In this document: positions 7,944-16,331 of the stretch, piece after piece
Numbering within the stretch: the stretch's first letter is position 1
How the letters are laid out: every line of letters begins with the position of its first letter
Source of the DNA: Hyphomicrobiales bacterium
GTDB lineage: Bacteria; Pseudomonadota; Alphaproteobacteria; Rhizobiales; Xanthobacteraceae
NCBI GenBank assembly: GCA_017305715.1
Contig: JAFKKG010000034.1
Location: forward strand, 1 to 64,000
DNA length: 64,000 nt
Direction: 5' to 3'
Made by a program: the position numbers and the translations under genes
Notes under the pieces: generated by a model
What the model saw: the letters and a program-made list of their open reading frames with translations, nothing else
Database searches by the model: none
What the model was told of the DNA's origin: nothing

Positions 7944-8852
7944 ATGTCGAACCGATCGTGGTTTTATGCAGCGAATGGCCAGCAACAGGGACCCTTTCCG
8001 GAGGCCCAGCTCCGCGATTTCATTACCCGGGGGACCGTCCGGGCCGATACGCTGGTCTGGTCGGAGGGAATGTCGGGCTGGCAGCGCGCCGGCGACATTC
8101 CCGGCCTGATGCCGGCCGGCGGAGCCCCGCCGACGGTTCCGCAACCGGGCGGCCCGCCGCCGATGAGCGCGGGCGGATATGGCGGTGGCGGCGGATATGC
8201 CGGGGGCGCGCTGTCGATCGACTTTGGGATTCTGGAGTTTGTCTGGCGCAGCCTCGTGCTGGTGATCGGGATGGGGCTGATCATTCCGGGCCCATGGGTG
8301 CTGGTCTGGTACCTCAACTGGCTGGTGCCCTGCGTGCAGGTGCCGGGACGGCCAAATCTCGGTTTCACCGGCACGGCGATGGCGATCGTTCCCTGGTGGT
8401 TCGGATTTATCGCGGTCGTTATCGCGGTCGCCTTCCTCGGCAGTGAAATTCTCAGCAATCTGATGAACCTCGCCCAGATCGTGCTGTACTGGCTGTTCGC
8501 CAAATGGTTCATCGCCAATCTCGCATCCAACGGACAGCCGCTTGGACTGAGCTTCACCGGCTCGGTTTGGGCCTATATCGGATACTCGATCCTCGCCGTG
8601 CTCGCGATCTTCACGATCATCGGGTGGGCATGGGTCTATGTCGCGATGATTCGGTGGTTCTGCCGGAACATCCAGGGCACGCAGCGCGAAGTCCTGTTCA
8701 TCGGCACCGGCCTGGAATTCCTGTGGCGCGCGATCGTCGCGCTGATCGCTTCGTTCTTCATCATCCCGATTCCATGGGTGTGGCGGTGGATGTACCAGTG
8801 GATCGCGTCGCAGACGGTGCTGGCCGAGCGTGGCACGCACGCCAACGGGTAA
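7944..8852 (+). CDS. GYF_2 domain membrane protein with an internal duplication
   Basis: A 302-residue protein. Residues 1-50 (WFYAANGQQQGPF... GWQRAGDIPGL) form a GYF_2 (DUF4339) domain, a proline-peptide-binding fold. A Gly/Pro-rich linker (about 50-80) leads to a membrane region of five or six helices. Two membrane blocks look alike: LEFVWRSLVLVIGMGLIIPG near residue 93 and LEFLWRAIVALIASFFIIPI near 257, each followed by a tryptophan-rich W..W..QW/NW segment, so the membrane part appears duplicated. Start 7944 follows AAAGGGATC. Function unknown; GYF_2 plus membrane architecture is common in bacteria but uncharacterised. Confidence 0.8.
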   Translation: MSNRSWFYAANGQQQGPFPEAQLRDFITRGTVRADTLVWSEGMSGWQRAGDIPGLMPAGGAPPTVPQPGGPPPMSAGGYGGGGGYAGGALSIDFGILEFVWRSLVLVIGMGLIIPGPWVLVWYLNWLVPCVQVPGRPNLGFTGTAMAIVPWWFGFIAVVIAVAFLGSEILSNLMNLAQIVLYWLFAKWFIANLASNGQPLGLSFTGSVWAYIGYSILAVLAIFTIIGWAWVYVAMIRWFCRNIQGTQREVLFIGTGLEFLWRAIVALIASFFIIPIPWVWRWMYQWIASQTVLAERGTHANG

Positions 8853-8855
8853 GGT

Positions 8856-9716
8856 CTATCGGCGCTGGCGGATCGAGCCTTCCTGAATCACCGACGCCAC
8901 CAGCGTGCCGTCGGGCTTGAAGATCAGGCCGCGGGCCAGGCCGCGGCCGTCTTGCGCGCTCGGCGAATCCTGCGCGTAAAGCAGCCATTCGTCGGCGCGG
9001 AACGGCCGGTGAAACCACATCGCGTGATCGAGGCTGGCCGGCATCACATTGCTGTCGAACAGCGTGCGGCCGTACCGCGCCATCACGGCGTCGAGCAGCG
9101 CGAAATCCGATGCATAGGCCAGCGCGCACATATGCAGCGCCGGATCGTCGGGGAATTTTGCCGCGGTACGGATCCAGACATTGATGCGGCCGTCGTCGAT
9201 CTTCTCGCCGAAATAGCGGCCGAGCTCGACCGGGCGCAACTCGATCGGCCGGTCCATTTCGTAATAGCGGCGGATGAATTCCGGCATTTGCTTGAACACC
9301 GGCTGTTTGGCCACTTCTTCCGCGGAGAGTTTTTCCGGGGGCGGCACGTCCGGCATCCTGTCCTGGTGATTGAAGGCGCCGGCTTCCTCGGCATGGAACG
9401 AGACCATGATCGAGAAGATCGCGTTGCCGTGCTGAATGGCGGTGACACGGCGGGTCGAATAGCTCTTGCCGTCGCGCAGGCGCTCGACCTGGTAGATGAT
9501 CGGAACATGCGGATCGCCCGGCAGGATGAAATAGCAATGCAGCGAATGCGGCAGCCGTCCCTCGACGGTGCGGCAGGCCGCCACCATCGCCTGTCCGATC
9601 ACCTGGCCACCGAACACCCGCTGCCAGGCTGTTTTCGGGCTGTTGCCGCGGAACAGATTCACCTCGATCGGCTCGATGTCGAGGATCGAAATCAGGTCGG
9701 TCACGCTTTTCGACAT
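8856..9716 (-). CDS. tesB: Acyl-CoA thioesterase II
   Basis: A 286-residue double-hotdog thioesterase that hydrolyses acyl-CoA to free acid and CoA. The N-terminal hotdog has VFGGQVIGQAMVAA, and the C-terminal one has the SLDHAMWFHRPFRADEWLLY and ASVIQEG segments that contain the catalytic Asp and Gln of TesB. The stretch that holds the catalytic Thr in E. coli reads DSPSAQDGRG here, a variant I believe is common in alphaproteobacteria. Start 9716 is preferred over 9743 because the latter falls in a repeat element; neither has a strong ribosome site. Tail-to-tail with the GYF-domain gene, 3 bases apart. Confidence 0.9.
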   Translation of the reverse strand: MSKSVTDLISILDIEPIEVNLFRGNSPKTAWQRVFGGQVIGQAMVAACRTVEGRLPHSLHCYFILPGDPHVPIIYQVERLRDGKSYSTRRVTAIQHGNAIFSIMVSFHAEEAGAFNHQDRMPDVPPPEKLSAEEVAKQPVFKQMPEFIRRYYEMDRPIELRPVELGRYFGEKIDDGRINVWIRTAAKFPDDPALHMCALAYASDFALLDAVMARYGRTLFDSNVMPASLDHAMWFHRPFRADEWLLYAQDSPSAQDGRGLARGLIFKPDGTLVASVIQEGSIRQRR

Positions 9717-9740
9717 GGCGGTGCTTTCGGTTTTTCGGGT

Positions 9741-9838
9741 CATTCCCGGGCGCGCGCAGCGTGAACCCGGAATCTCGAGATTCCCCGATATGCTGGCACA
9801 TCCGAGGTTCGATGCTGCGCATCGCCCCGGAACGACGG
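9741..9838. repeat. REP-like palindromic element, family 1
   Basis: Contains CATTCCCGGGCGCGCGCAGC, GAACCCGGAATCTCGAGATT and a partner arm ending in CCCCGGAACGACG. The same core (AACCCGGAATCTCGAGATTC) recurs at about 40171 and 60216. Confidence 0.8.
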
Positions 9839-9924
9839 TTTGGCCTTGTTTCTCACCTCTGTTTCACCCAGCTAATATCAGGTAGCAAGGGGTCGTCTGA
9901 GGGCGTAACCGGGTAAAGGATTGC

Positions 9925-11145
9925 ATGCCGGCACAGCGAAGCATTGTCATCTGCGGCGGCGCCTTTGCGGGGCTGGCGCTGGCGCTGGCGCTCCGTCAGG
10001 GCCTCGGGCGCGATATTCCGGTCGTCGTCGCCGATCCGGCGCTCGGTTCGCGGCCGAGCCGCGATCCCCGCGCCACCGCGATCGTGGCCGCCTGCCGGCG
10101 GCTGTTCGAGGCGCTCGGCGTCTGGGGCCAGATTGCGCCTACCGCGCAGCCGATCACCGACATGGTCGTCACCGATTCCAGGCTGGAGGACGCGACGCGC
10201 CCGGTGTTCCTGACGTTTGCCGGCGATGTCGAGCCGGGCGAGCCGTTCGCGCATATGGTGGAAAACCGCTATCTGATCGATGCGCTGGTGGCGCGCGCCG
10301 CGGCCGAGGGCATCGATTTGCGCGCCACCGCGGTCGCCTCGTTCGATTCACGCGCTGACGGCGTCGACGTGACGCTCGCGGACGGCAAGGTCATCGAAGC
10401 CAGTCTGCTGGTGGCCGCCGACGGGGCGCGCTCAAAATTGCGCGAACGCGCCGGGATTGCCACCCATGGCTGGGACTATGACCAATCCGGCATCGTCGTC
10501 ACCGTCGGCCATGAGCGCGATCATGGCGGCCGCGCCGAAGAACATTTTCTGCCGGCCGGACCGTTCGCGATCCTGCCGCTGACCGGAAAGCGCTCGTCGC
10601 TGGTGTGGACCGAGAACCGCAGCGAGGCCGCGCGCATCACCGCGCTCGGCGAAGAGGAATTTCACGGCGAGCTCGAGCAGCGGTTTGGGTTGCATCTCGG
10701 CGAGGTCAAGGCGCTCGACAAGCCGCGAGCGTTTCCGCTCGGCTATTTCGTCGCGCGCTCCTTCATCGCCGAACGGCTGGCGCTGATCGGCGACGCCGCG
10801 CATGTGATCCATCCGATTGCAGGCCAGGGGCTCAATATGGGGCTGAAGGATGTCGCGGCGCTGGCCGAAGTCGTGGTCGACGCCGCGCGGCTCGGCATCG
10901 ATCTCGGCCAGGCCGACGTGCTCGATCGCTACCAGCGCTGGCGGCGGTTCGACACCATGGCGATGGGGCTTGCCACCAACTCGCTGAACTTCCTGTTCTC
11001 CAACGAATCGACGCTGCTGCGCACCGTGCGCGATATCGGATTGGGCCTGGTCGATCGCGCGCCGCCGCTGAAAAGCCTGTTCATCCGTCAGGCCGCGGGA
11101 TTGTCAGGCGAAGTGCCGCGGCTGTTGAAGGGCGAGGCGTTGTAG
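9925..11145 (+). CDS. UbiH/UbiF/COQ6-type FAD monooxygenase (ubiquinone hydroxylase)
   Basis: A 406-residue flavoprotein hydroxylase. It shows the N-terminal FAD-binding GGAFAGLALALAL motif, the DG motif (VAADGARSKLRERAGI, about residues 155-170) and the second FAD motif GDAAHVIHPIAGQGLNMGLKD (about 288-308), which is diagnostic of the ubiquinone-biosynthesis branch. It probably hydroxylates a ring carbon of the prenylated ubiquinone precursor at the inner membrane; alphaproteobacteria use several such enzymes (UbiH, UbiF, UbiL, UbiM) and I cannot say which position it modifies. Start 9925 has AAAGGA eight bases upstream. Confidence 0.88.
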   Translation: MPAQRSIVICGGAFAGLALALALRQGLGRDIPVVVADPALGSRPSRDPRATAIVAACRRLFEALGVWGQIAPTAQPITDMVVTDSRLEDATRPVFLTFAGDVEPGEPFAHMVENRYLIDALVARAAAEGIDLRATAVASFDSRADGVDVTLADGKVIEASLLVAADGARSKLRERAGIATHGWDYDQSGIVVTVGHERDHGGRAEEHFLPAGPFAILPLTGKRSSLVWTENRSEAARITALGEEEFHGELEQRFGLHLGEVKALDKPRAFPLGYFVARSFIAERLALIGDAAHVIHPIAGQGLNMGLKDVAALAEVVVDAARLGIDLGQADVLDRYQRWRRFDTMAMGLATNSLNFLFSNESTLLRTVRDIGLGLVDRAPPLKSLFIRQAAGLSGEVPRLLKGEAL

Positions 11146-11149
11146 GGAC

Positions 11150-11217
11150 GCGAATGGCGAATGGGGAGTGGCGATGGAAGTTCTTCTATTCGCCATTCGC
11201 CACTCACTATTCGCCCG
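11150..11217. repeat. REP-like palindromic element, family 2
   Basis: Left arm CGCGAATGGCGAATGGGGAG and right arm CTATTCGCCATTCGCCACTC can fold together. Related copies occur at 23782-23852 and 24804-24860. Confidence 0.8.
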
Positions 11218-11222
11218 CTTCG

Positions 11223-11420
11223 CTAATCGATCTTCCGTGCCTCTTCCGGCAGCATGATCGGGATGCCGTCCCGGATCGGGTAGGCGAGTTTGGCGGAACG
11301 CGAAATCAGTTCCTGCTTGCTCGCATCGAACTCCAGCGGGCCCTTGGTGATCGGGCACACCAGAATTTCCAACAGTTTCGGATCGACGGTGCTGTCGAGG
11401 CGCTCGGGCGAGGCGTTCAT
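11223..11420 (-). CDS. Trm112 family protein
   Basis: A 65-residue protein with the family hallmark [17 protein letters not shown] followed by [18 protein letters not shown]. Bacterial members (YcaR-like, formerly UPF0434) are small one-domain proteins; eukaryotic and archaeal Trm112 activates methyltransferases, and a similar partner role in bacteria is an extrapolation. Length normal. It stands alone on the minus strand, 48 bases after the TetR gene on the same strand, and 5 bases from a repeat element. Confidence 0.9.
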   Translation of the reverse strand: MNASPERLDSTVDPKLLEILVCPITKGPLEFDASKQELISRSAKLAYPIRDGIPIMLPEEARKID

Positions 11421-11468
11421 TGTTGTCTCCGGCTCGGCCGGTGCCTTAGCACATCAAGGAGGAGATTG

Positions 11469-12005
11469 TCATCGCGCGGCCATCCGCAGCATCTCGTCGA
11501 GCAGGGCCTGTTGCTGCGCCTTCGGCAGCGGCTGGTCCGACAGCGCAAAGCCGAGGAACGCCCAATAGAGGATTTGCGCGCGGGCGCGGGCGACTTCCGC
11601 GGGCAATCCGGACTGCGTCAAAAGGCCCTCGACATAGCTTAGCCGGCGGCGGTCGATCGCCTGCACCGCGGTCCGCGCGGCGGGATCGACGCTGGCCCAG
11701 GTTCGGACCGCGTTCTCGACCGCCAGCCGTTCGCTGAACACCCGCCGCAGCAGCACCTCCAGCGGATTTTCGTCGTTCGAGGCGGCTTCGACGCCGGCGA
11801 TGATCTGCTCGGCGGCGATCTCGCGCCATTGCTTGAGGAGGGCGGCATGGAACGCGGCAATATCCGAAAAATGCCAGTAGAAACTGCCGCGCGACACCCC
11901 CATCGCCTTCGCCAGCGGTTTCGCCTTCAGCGCGGTGAAACCGCTTTTGGCCAGGGTCTTCAGCCCCAGATCGAGCCAGTCTTTTGCCGAGAGTTGATCG
12001 CCCAT
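11469..12005 (-). CDS. TetR family transcriptional regulator
   Basis: A 178-residue regulator. The N-terminal helix-turn-helix is clear: LGLKTLAKSGFTALKAKPLA then GVSRGSFYWHFSDIAAFHAA. The C-terminal ligand domain is not specific enough to predict an inducer. Start 12005 has GGAAGGGAAC upstream; a longer frame reaches 12074 but would run through the operator. It is divergent from the small membrane protein gene at 12098, with two matching palindromes in the 92-base gap, so it very probably represses itself and that neighbour. Confidence 0.92.
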   Translation of the reverse strand: MGDQLSAKDWLDLGLKTLAKSGFTALKAKPLAKAMGVSRGSFYWHFSDIAAFHAALLKQWREIAAEQIIAGVEAASNDENPLEVLLRRVFSERLAVENAVRTWASVDPAARTAVQAIDRRRLSYVEGLLTQSGLPAEVARARAQILYWAFLGFALSDQPLPKAQQQALLDEMLRMAAR

Positions 12006-12026
12006 GTTCCCTTCCTGCGCGCCGCA

Positions 12027-12044
12027 CCATACACTACTGTATTG
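12027..12044. promoter_or_regulatory. TetR operator candidate O1
   Basis: CCATACA-CTAC-TGTATTG, an inverted repeat with 7-base arms (6 of 7 pairs) and a 4-base spacer. It matches O2 in arms and spacer length. Its right edge overlaps TTGACA (12042-12047), a possible -35 element for the plus-strand gene. Confidence 0.75.
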
Positions 12045-12070
12045 ACAGCCGCCAAGCAGCGGATCACAAA

Positions 12071-12088
12071 CCATACATAACTGTATGG
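12071..12088. promoter_or_regulatory. TetR operator candidate O2
   Basis: CCATACA-TAAC-TGTATGG, a perfect 7-base-arm inverted repeat with 4-base spacer, 10 bases before the start codon of the membrane protein gene. Its centre is 44 bp from that of O1, about four helical turns. Confidence 0.8.
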
Positions 12089-12097
12089 AGAATTCCG

Positions 12098-12448
12098 ATG
12101 CGCGACCTCATCCTGCAATGCGCCGGTGTTGCCGGCATAGCGGTGTCGCTGATTCACGGCGTGCTCGGGGAAACCAAGGTGTTCGCCAAGGCGACGATCC
12201 AGCCGGAAAGCCTGCGCACCCTGATCCGGCTGGTCTGGCAGGCCGGCACGGTGGCCTGGATCGGCGGCGCGGTGCTGCTGATCGCAGCGCCCGCGATGGG
12301 ATCGGAGAGCGCGCGGCACTGGATCGTCGTCACCGTCGTCACGATCTACGCTTTCGCGGCGATCGCCAACGCCTGGTGGTCGCGTGGCCGCGGCTTCGGC
12401 TGGAAGGCGCTCAGCGTGGTCGTCGCATTGGCGGTCGCGGGGTATTAG
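12098..12448 (+). CDS. Small four-helix membrane protein under TetR control
   Basis: A 116-residue hydrophobic protein with about four membrane helices (residues roughly 7-25, 45-63, 73-93 and 99-116). No catalytic motif is seen and I do not recognise a named family. The start at 12098 has TGGAG nine bases upstream and lies directly behind operator O2. Divergence from a TetR gene with shared operators suggests an inducible membrane function, such as stress response to a compound the regulator binds; this is inference. Confidence 0.75.
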   Translation: MRDLILQCAGVAGIAVSLIHGVLGETKVFAKATIQPESLRTLIRLVWQAGTVAWIGGAVLLIAAPAMGSESARHWIVVTVVTIYAFAAIANAWWSRGRGFGWKALSVVVALAVAGY

Positions 12449-12491
12449 CGCGTCGCCCGCCATGTTCCGGGTCGCTCAAGGGAGAAGGACG

Positions 12492-13295
12492 ATGGAGGAT
12501 CGGGTCAAGGTCACCATCGAAGATGGCGTCGCCGATGTCAGGCTGAATCGCGCCGACAAGATGAATGCGCTCGATGCCGACATGTTCACCGCGATCGCCG
12601 AAACCGGCGCGCGTCTCAAGCACGATGCAAACTTGCGCGCCGTCGTGCTGTCCGGCGAGGGCCGCGCCTTCTGCGCCGGCCTCGATGTCGAGAGAATGGC
12701 CGCGGTGGCCAATGGCGAAAGCCTCCTGCCGTTTCCGCAGCTCGACCAGCGCACGCACGGCGTCGCCAACTTCGTCCAGCACATCGTCTGGCTATGGCGC
12801 GAGCTGCCTGTCCCGGTGATCGCGGCCGTTCACGGCATTGCGCTCGGCGGCGGCTTCCAGCTCGCGCTTGGCGCCGACATGCGATACGTCGCGCCGGACA
12901 CCCGGATGGGCATTATCGAGCCGAAATGGGGATTGGTGCCCGATATGGCCGGCACCGTGTTGCTGCGCCATCTGGCACGCGCGGACGTGGTGCGCGAGCT
13001 GACCTACACCGCGCGAATCATCTCGGCCGAGGAAGCCATCGCCTGCGGCTTCGCCACGCGGCTAGAAGCCGATCCCAGAGCCGCCGCATTGAACGCGGCC
13101 CGCCAGATCGCGGCCCACAGTCCGCACGCGATCCGCGCCGCCAAGCGGCTGCTCAATCAAGCGGTCGCCAGCGATGACGTGCAGGGCCTCACCGCCGAGA
13201 CGATGGAGCAGAAAGCCCTGCTTGGCAGCCCCAATCAAATCGAGGCGGTTCGGGCCAACATGGCAAAGCGCATGCCGAACTGGAGCAACCCTTGA
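12492..13295 (+). CDS. Crotonase / enoyl-CoA hydratase family protein
   Basis: A 267-residue crotonase-fold enzyme acting on acyl-CoA thioesters. Oxyanion-hole loops are visible (GRAFCAGLDVE at about 61-71 and HGIALGGGFQLALGAD at about 111-126). In the active-site helix the sequence reads IIEPKWGLVPDMAGT: a Glu at the first catalytic position and an Asp further on, a pattern closer to isomerase or side-branch crotonases than to the two-Glu hydratase. The substrate cannot be told. Start 12492 has GGGAGAAGGA upstream. It follows the small membrane protein by 43 bases on the same strand, so it may share the TetR-regulated transcript. Confidence 0.88.
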   Translation: MEDRVKVTIEDGVADVRLNRADKMNALDADMFTAIAETGARLKHDANLRAVVLSGEGRAFCAGLDVERMAAVANGESLLPFPQLDQRTHGVANFVQHIVWLWRELPVPVIAAVHGIALGGGFQLALGADMRYVAPDTRMGIIEPKWGLVPDMAGTVLLRHLARADVVRELTYTARIISAEEAIACGFATRLEADPRAAALNAARQIAAHSPHAIRAAKRLLNQAVASDDVQGLTAETMEQKALLGSPNQIEAVRANMAKRMPNWSNP

Positions 13296-13440
13296 ATATC
13301 GACGCTGCTCGTCTCACAGGACGGATTGCAGCGAGCGCACCGCCGGATCTCCGCAGTCGGCAAGTTCCTGGAAGCAAGCCGGCAATCTTCGCGCTGAAAT
13401 ACGCTGCGATGGCCGGCTGGTCCGTTCTCGAACTCGCGGA

Positions 13441-16089
13441 TCACACGAATAACTGATGATTCATGATCTCCGTGTGGAGGTCGTTCTTGAGCGCGGCGGC
13501 ATTGTCGAGCACTATCGCCGACTCGAATTTGTGGTCGCCGTCCTGATCGAGGAACACGAACACGTTGTGCGAGGAAGTGTCGGTCAGGACCGCCGAACCG
13601 GCAACGTTGTGACCGGCGGCGAGCTGCGCGTTGGCGAAGGCCAGAGCCTTGCCGATGTCGCCGCCGAAGTTGCGGCTGGCCTCGATCGTGCCGTGCGATA
13701 CGACGAAGTCCGACACATCGAGCGTCTCGCCCTTGGCGAAGTCGGTGATATGGTCGGCGGTCTTGGCTGTCACGCCATTGTCGCCGAGCGCAAACACGAA
13801 CCTGTCGGTGTCTGCGCCGCCGGTGAGCTTGTCGGCGCCGGTGCCGCCGACGAGTATATCCTTGCCCGAACCGCCGAACAGCGAATCGTTGCCGGCGCCA
13901 CCCAACAGGGTGTCGGCGCCGGCGTTACCGAACAGTCTGTCCGCACCGGCACCGCCGGTGATGACGTTGTCGACACCATTGCCATGGCCTTCGAAATTGC
14001 CGTTGCCGGTGTATGTCAGGTTCTCGATGATGCCCCGGAAGTCGTTGGCGGTGGCGGCGTTGCTGGTGGAGAGCGAATAGTTCGACAGCGTGGTGCGCAC
14101 CTCGTCGATGCCGCCCATGTCGCCCCAATGGCTCCCGCCGTTCGACGCGAAGACACGGCCGCCTTCCTGGACGATGTCACCGGCGTTGTCGACATAGTAG
14201 ATGTCGTTGCCCTTGCCGCCCGACATCGTGTCGGCGCCTTCGCCGCCAACCAGCGTGTCGTTGCCGGCATCGCCGAACAGCTTGTCGTTGCCTTTGCCGC
14301 CGCGGAGCACGTCGTTGCCGTCGCCGCCACGCAGCGTATCGTCGCCGCTGCCTCCCGAAAGCACGTTATTGAGCGCGTTGCCGGTGCCGGTGAAATTACC
14401 GGAACCGATGAACGACAGGTTCTCGACATTGCCGCTGATCGAAGCGTTGTTGGCCAGCGAGTACGTCGCGAGCGTGGTCCTGATTTCGTCGATCCCGCCG
14501 GAATCGACGCGGACCAGATGGCGCAGGCTGTCGTGCTTTACCGATAGCTCCACGACCTTGTCGTTGACGCTGTCGACGAGGTAGACGTCGTTGCCGGCCC
14601 CGCCGGCCATCCGGTCATCGCCGGTGCCGCCGACCAGCACGTCGTTGCCCTTGCCGCCATAGAGGCTGTCATTGCCGTCCATGCCGAACAACTGATCGTC
14701 GCCGTCTCCGCCGGTGATGACGTTTTCGAGCGAATTGCCGTGGCCGACGAAGTTGCCGCTGCCGGCATAGGACAGGTTCTCGATCCGCCCCTTGATGTGC
14801 GTATTCTCGCTTGGATCGATTGAATATTCCGATAGCGTCGTCCTGATCTCGTCGATGCCGCCGGAATCGAGCATGATCGGGCGGTGCGTGACGGGATTGA
14901 ATCCCCGCAGCGTCATCTCGTTGATGCTATCGCCGGCATTGTCGACGACGTAGACGTCGTCGCCAGCGCCACCATGCATCGAATCAGCGCCCTTGCCGCC
15001 GATCAGCGTGTCGTTTCCGCGACCGCCATGCAGTTCGTCATTGCCGGCGCCTCCACGCAGCGTGTTGTTGCCATCGCCGCCCCAGATCTGGTCGTTGAAT
15101 TTGCTGCCGAGAATGGTGTTGTCGTGCCCGTCCGAGCTTTGATCGATCAGATATTTGTCGTCGGTCGTGAGCCGGTAGATCGTGACTTTTTGCCCATTGG
15201 TCAGGCTGCTGTAGTCGACCCAGTGCTCCTGGATCATGTTGCCGCCGTTGTCGACGACCCGGATCTGGCCGGGGTGCAGGCCGTCCGCGTTGAGGCCTGC
15301 GGTGACGGTCGCGGTATGATAGCCGCCGCCCTCCGACCGCGACCAACCCATGCGGACGATGTCGCCCGCATGCACCTGGGTCTGCCAGTCGACGGTGCCG
15401 GGATCGTTGCCGCGATAGGCGATGCGCCAGAAGCCGCCCTCCTCGTTCAAAGAGGGGTTCTCGACGTTCTGCGTGTTGGGGTCGAATGTCGCGCCGACGG
15501 ACGCCGCGATGTCCATCGCGATCCAGTGACAATCGTTGGTGTTGGCAACACCGCGCTCGACGTTGGCGAAGAATTGCGCGGCCGCCACGATATCGGCCGC
15601 CGTCGGCGCGTGGTCGGAGGGGCCATGTGTCGTGAGCTGGTGCGGAACGGTGGTGACCTGAAGTTCACGCCAGACGGTTTCGCCGTTGGCGGAGCTTTCG
15701 GCCACCTGCAATCCGACGTTCGGCATGATGTTGTTGCCGATCTGGATCTGTACGTCCTTGAAATGCGCCGCGTCGATCGTTTGAGGTGTCCAGACCGCAT
15801 TGTCCTTGCTGTCGAAATGGCTGCCGGCAATGGGCTTGCCATTGTTCAGGACGGTGGCGACGGACGGATTATCCGGATCCCAATAGCTGAACGGATTGAC
15901 GGTCTTGCCATCGGCCCCTTTGATATTGGCGAGGTAACTCGCGTCCCAGTAGCCGATGCGGACGCTCTGGATCGAACTGGCATCATCGCCATAGGCCTGC
16001 TTCAAGAGATCGAGCAAACTCACCTTTCCGATACCTACCGGGCCGCTGATCGAAACGGGAAGGGCGTCGCCAATGAACGTATCGGCCAT
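13441..16089 (-). CDS. RTX calcium-binding secreted protein with a putative NlpC/P60- or CHAP-like hydrolase domain
   Basis: An 882-residue protein with no Sec signal and the layout of type I secretion substrates. Residues 1-150 are a beta-rich region I do not recognise. Residues ~165-310 look like a papain-fold cysteine hydrolase: Cys187 in TNDCHWIAMDIA, a VHAGDIVRMGW strand, His258 in GGGYHTATVTAG and Asp280/Asn281 in IRVVDNGGN. From ~335 come four blocks of GGxGxDxLxGG calcium-binding nonapeptides, separated by three ~75-residue spacers of one type (GGIDEIRTTL...YSL...IENLSY.GSGNF.G.GN). The end (...FVFLDQDGDHKFESAIVLDN...) resembles an RTX secretion tail. Start has AAGGAG ten bases upstream. 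No type I exporter genes lie nearby. Confidence 0.9.
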   Translation of the reverse strand: MADTFIGDALPVSISGPVGIGKVSLLDLLKQAYGDDASSIQSVRIGYWDASYLANIKGADGKTVNPFSYWDPDNPSVATVLNNGKPIAGSHFDSKDNAVWTPQTIDAAHFKDVQIQIGNNIMPNVGLQVAESSANGETVWRELQVTTVPHQLTTHGPSDHAPTAADIVAAAQFFANVERGVANTNDCHWIAMDIAASVGATFDPNTQNVENPSLNEEGGFWRIAYRGNDPGTVDWQTQVHAGDIVRMGWSRSEGGGYHTATVTAGLNADGLHPGQIRVVDNGGNMIQEHWVDYSSLTNGQKVTIYRLTTDDKYLIDQSSDGHDNTILGSKFNDQIWGGDGNNTLRGGAGNDELHGGRGNDTLIGGKGADSMHGGAGDDVYVVDNAGDSINEMTLRGFNPVTHRPIMLDSGGIDEIRTTLSEYSIDPSENTHIKGRIENLSYAGSGNFVGHGNSLENVITGGDGDDQLFGMDGNDSLYGGKGNDVLVGGTGDDRMAGGAGNDVYLVDSVNDKVVELSVKHDSLRHLVRVDSGGIDEIRTTLATYSLANNASISGNVENLSFIGSGNFTGTGNALNNVLSGGSGDDTLRGGDGNDVLRGGKGNDKLFGDAGNDTLVGGEGADTMSGGKGNDIYYVDNAGDIVQEGGRVFASNGGSHWGDMGGIDEVRTTLSNYSLSTSNAATANDFRGIIENLTYTGNGNFEGHGNGVDNVITGGAGADRLFGNAGADTLLGGAGNDSLFGGSGKDILVGGTGADKLTGGADTDRFVFALGDNGVTAKTADHITDFAKGETLDVSDFVVSHGTIEASRNFGGDIGKALAFANAQLAAGHNVAGSAVLTDTSSHNVFVFLDQDGDHKFESAIVLDNAAALKNDLHTEIMNHQLFV

Positions 16090-16331
16090 GACATGGTCTC
16101 CTTTTGATTGAACGAGACCATGTGATTACGGCCCCCCAAGCGCGCGAAAACGTTTAGGGCCAGGGCCAATTCGCCTATGTGACCGGCCTCACGTTGGGCA
16201 GCCCGACGCAAGGAAACGGCCGCGGCGTCTCGTCGCGTGGGCAAGGTCTGTTGAGGTGATTGGACGGCGCTTGCCCGTGCGGAAATGCCGGCGTCCTTTG
16301 GACGGCGGAGCCTTGTCAACGAGGCAGAAAT

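Noticed and set aside
13456-16107. Long plus-strand frames opposite the RTX gene
   Set aside because: Repeats in the RTX gene keep the antisense frame open; no independent coding signal is seen.
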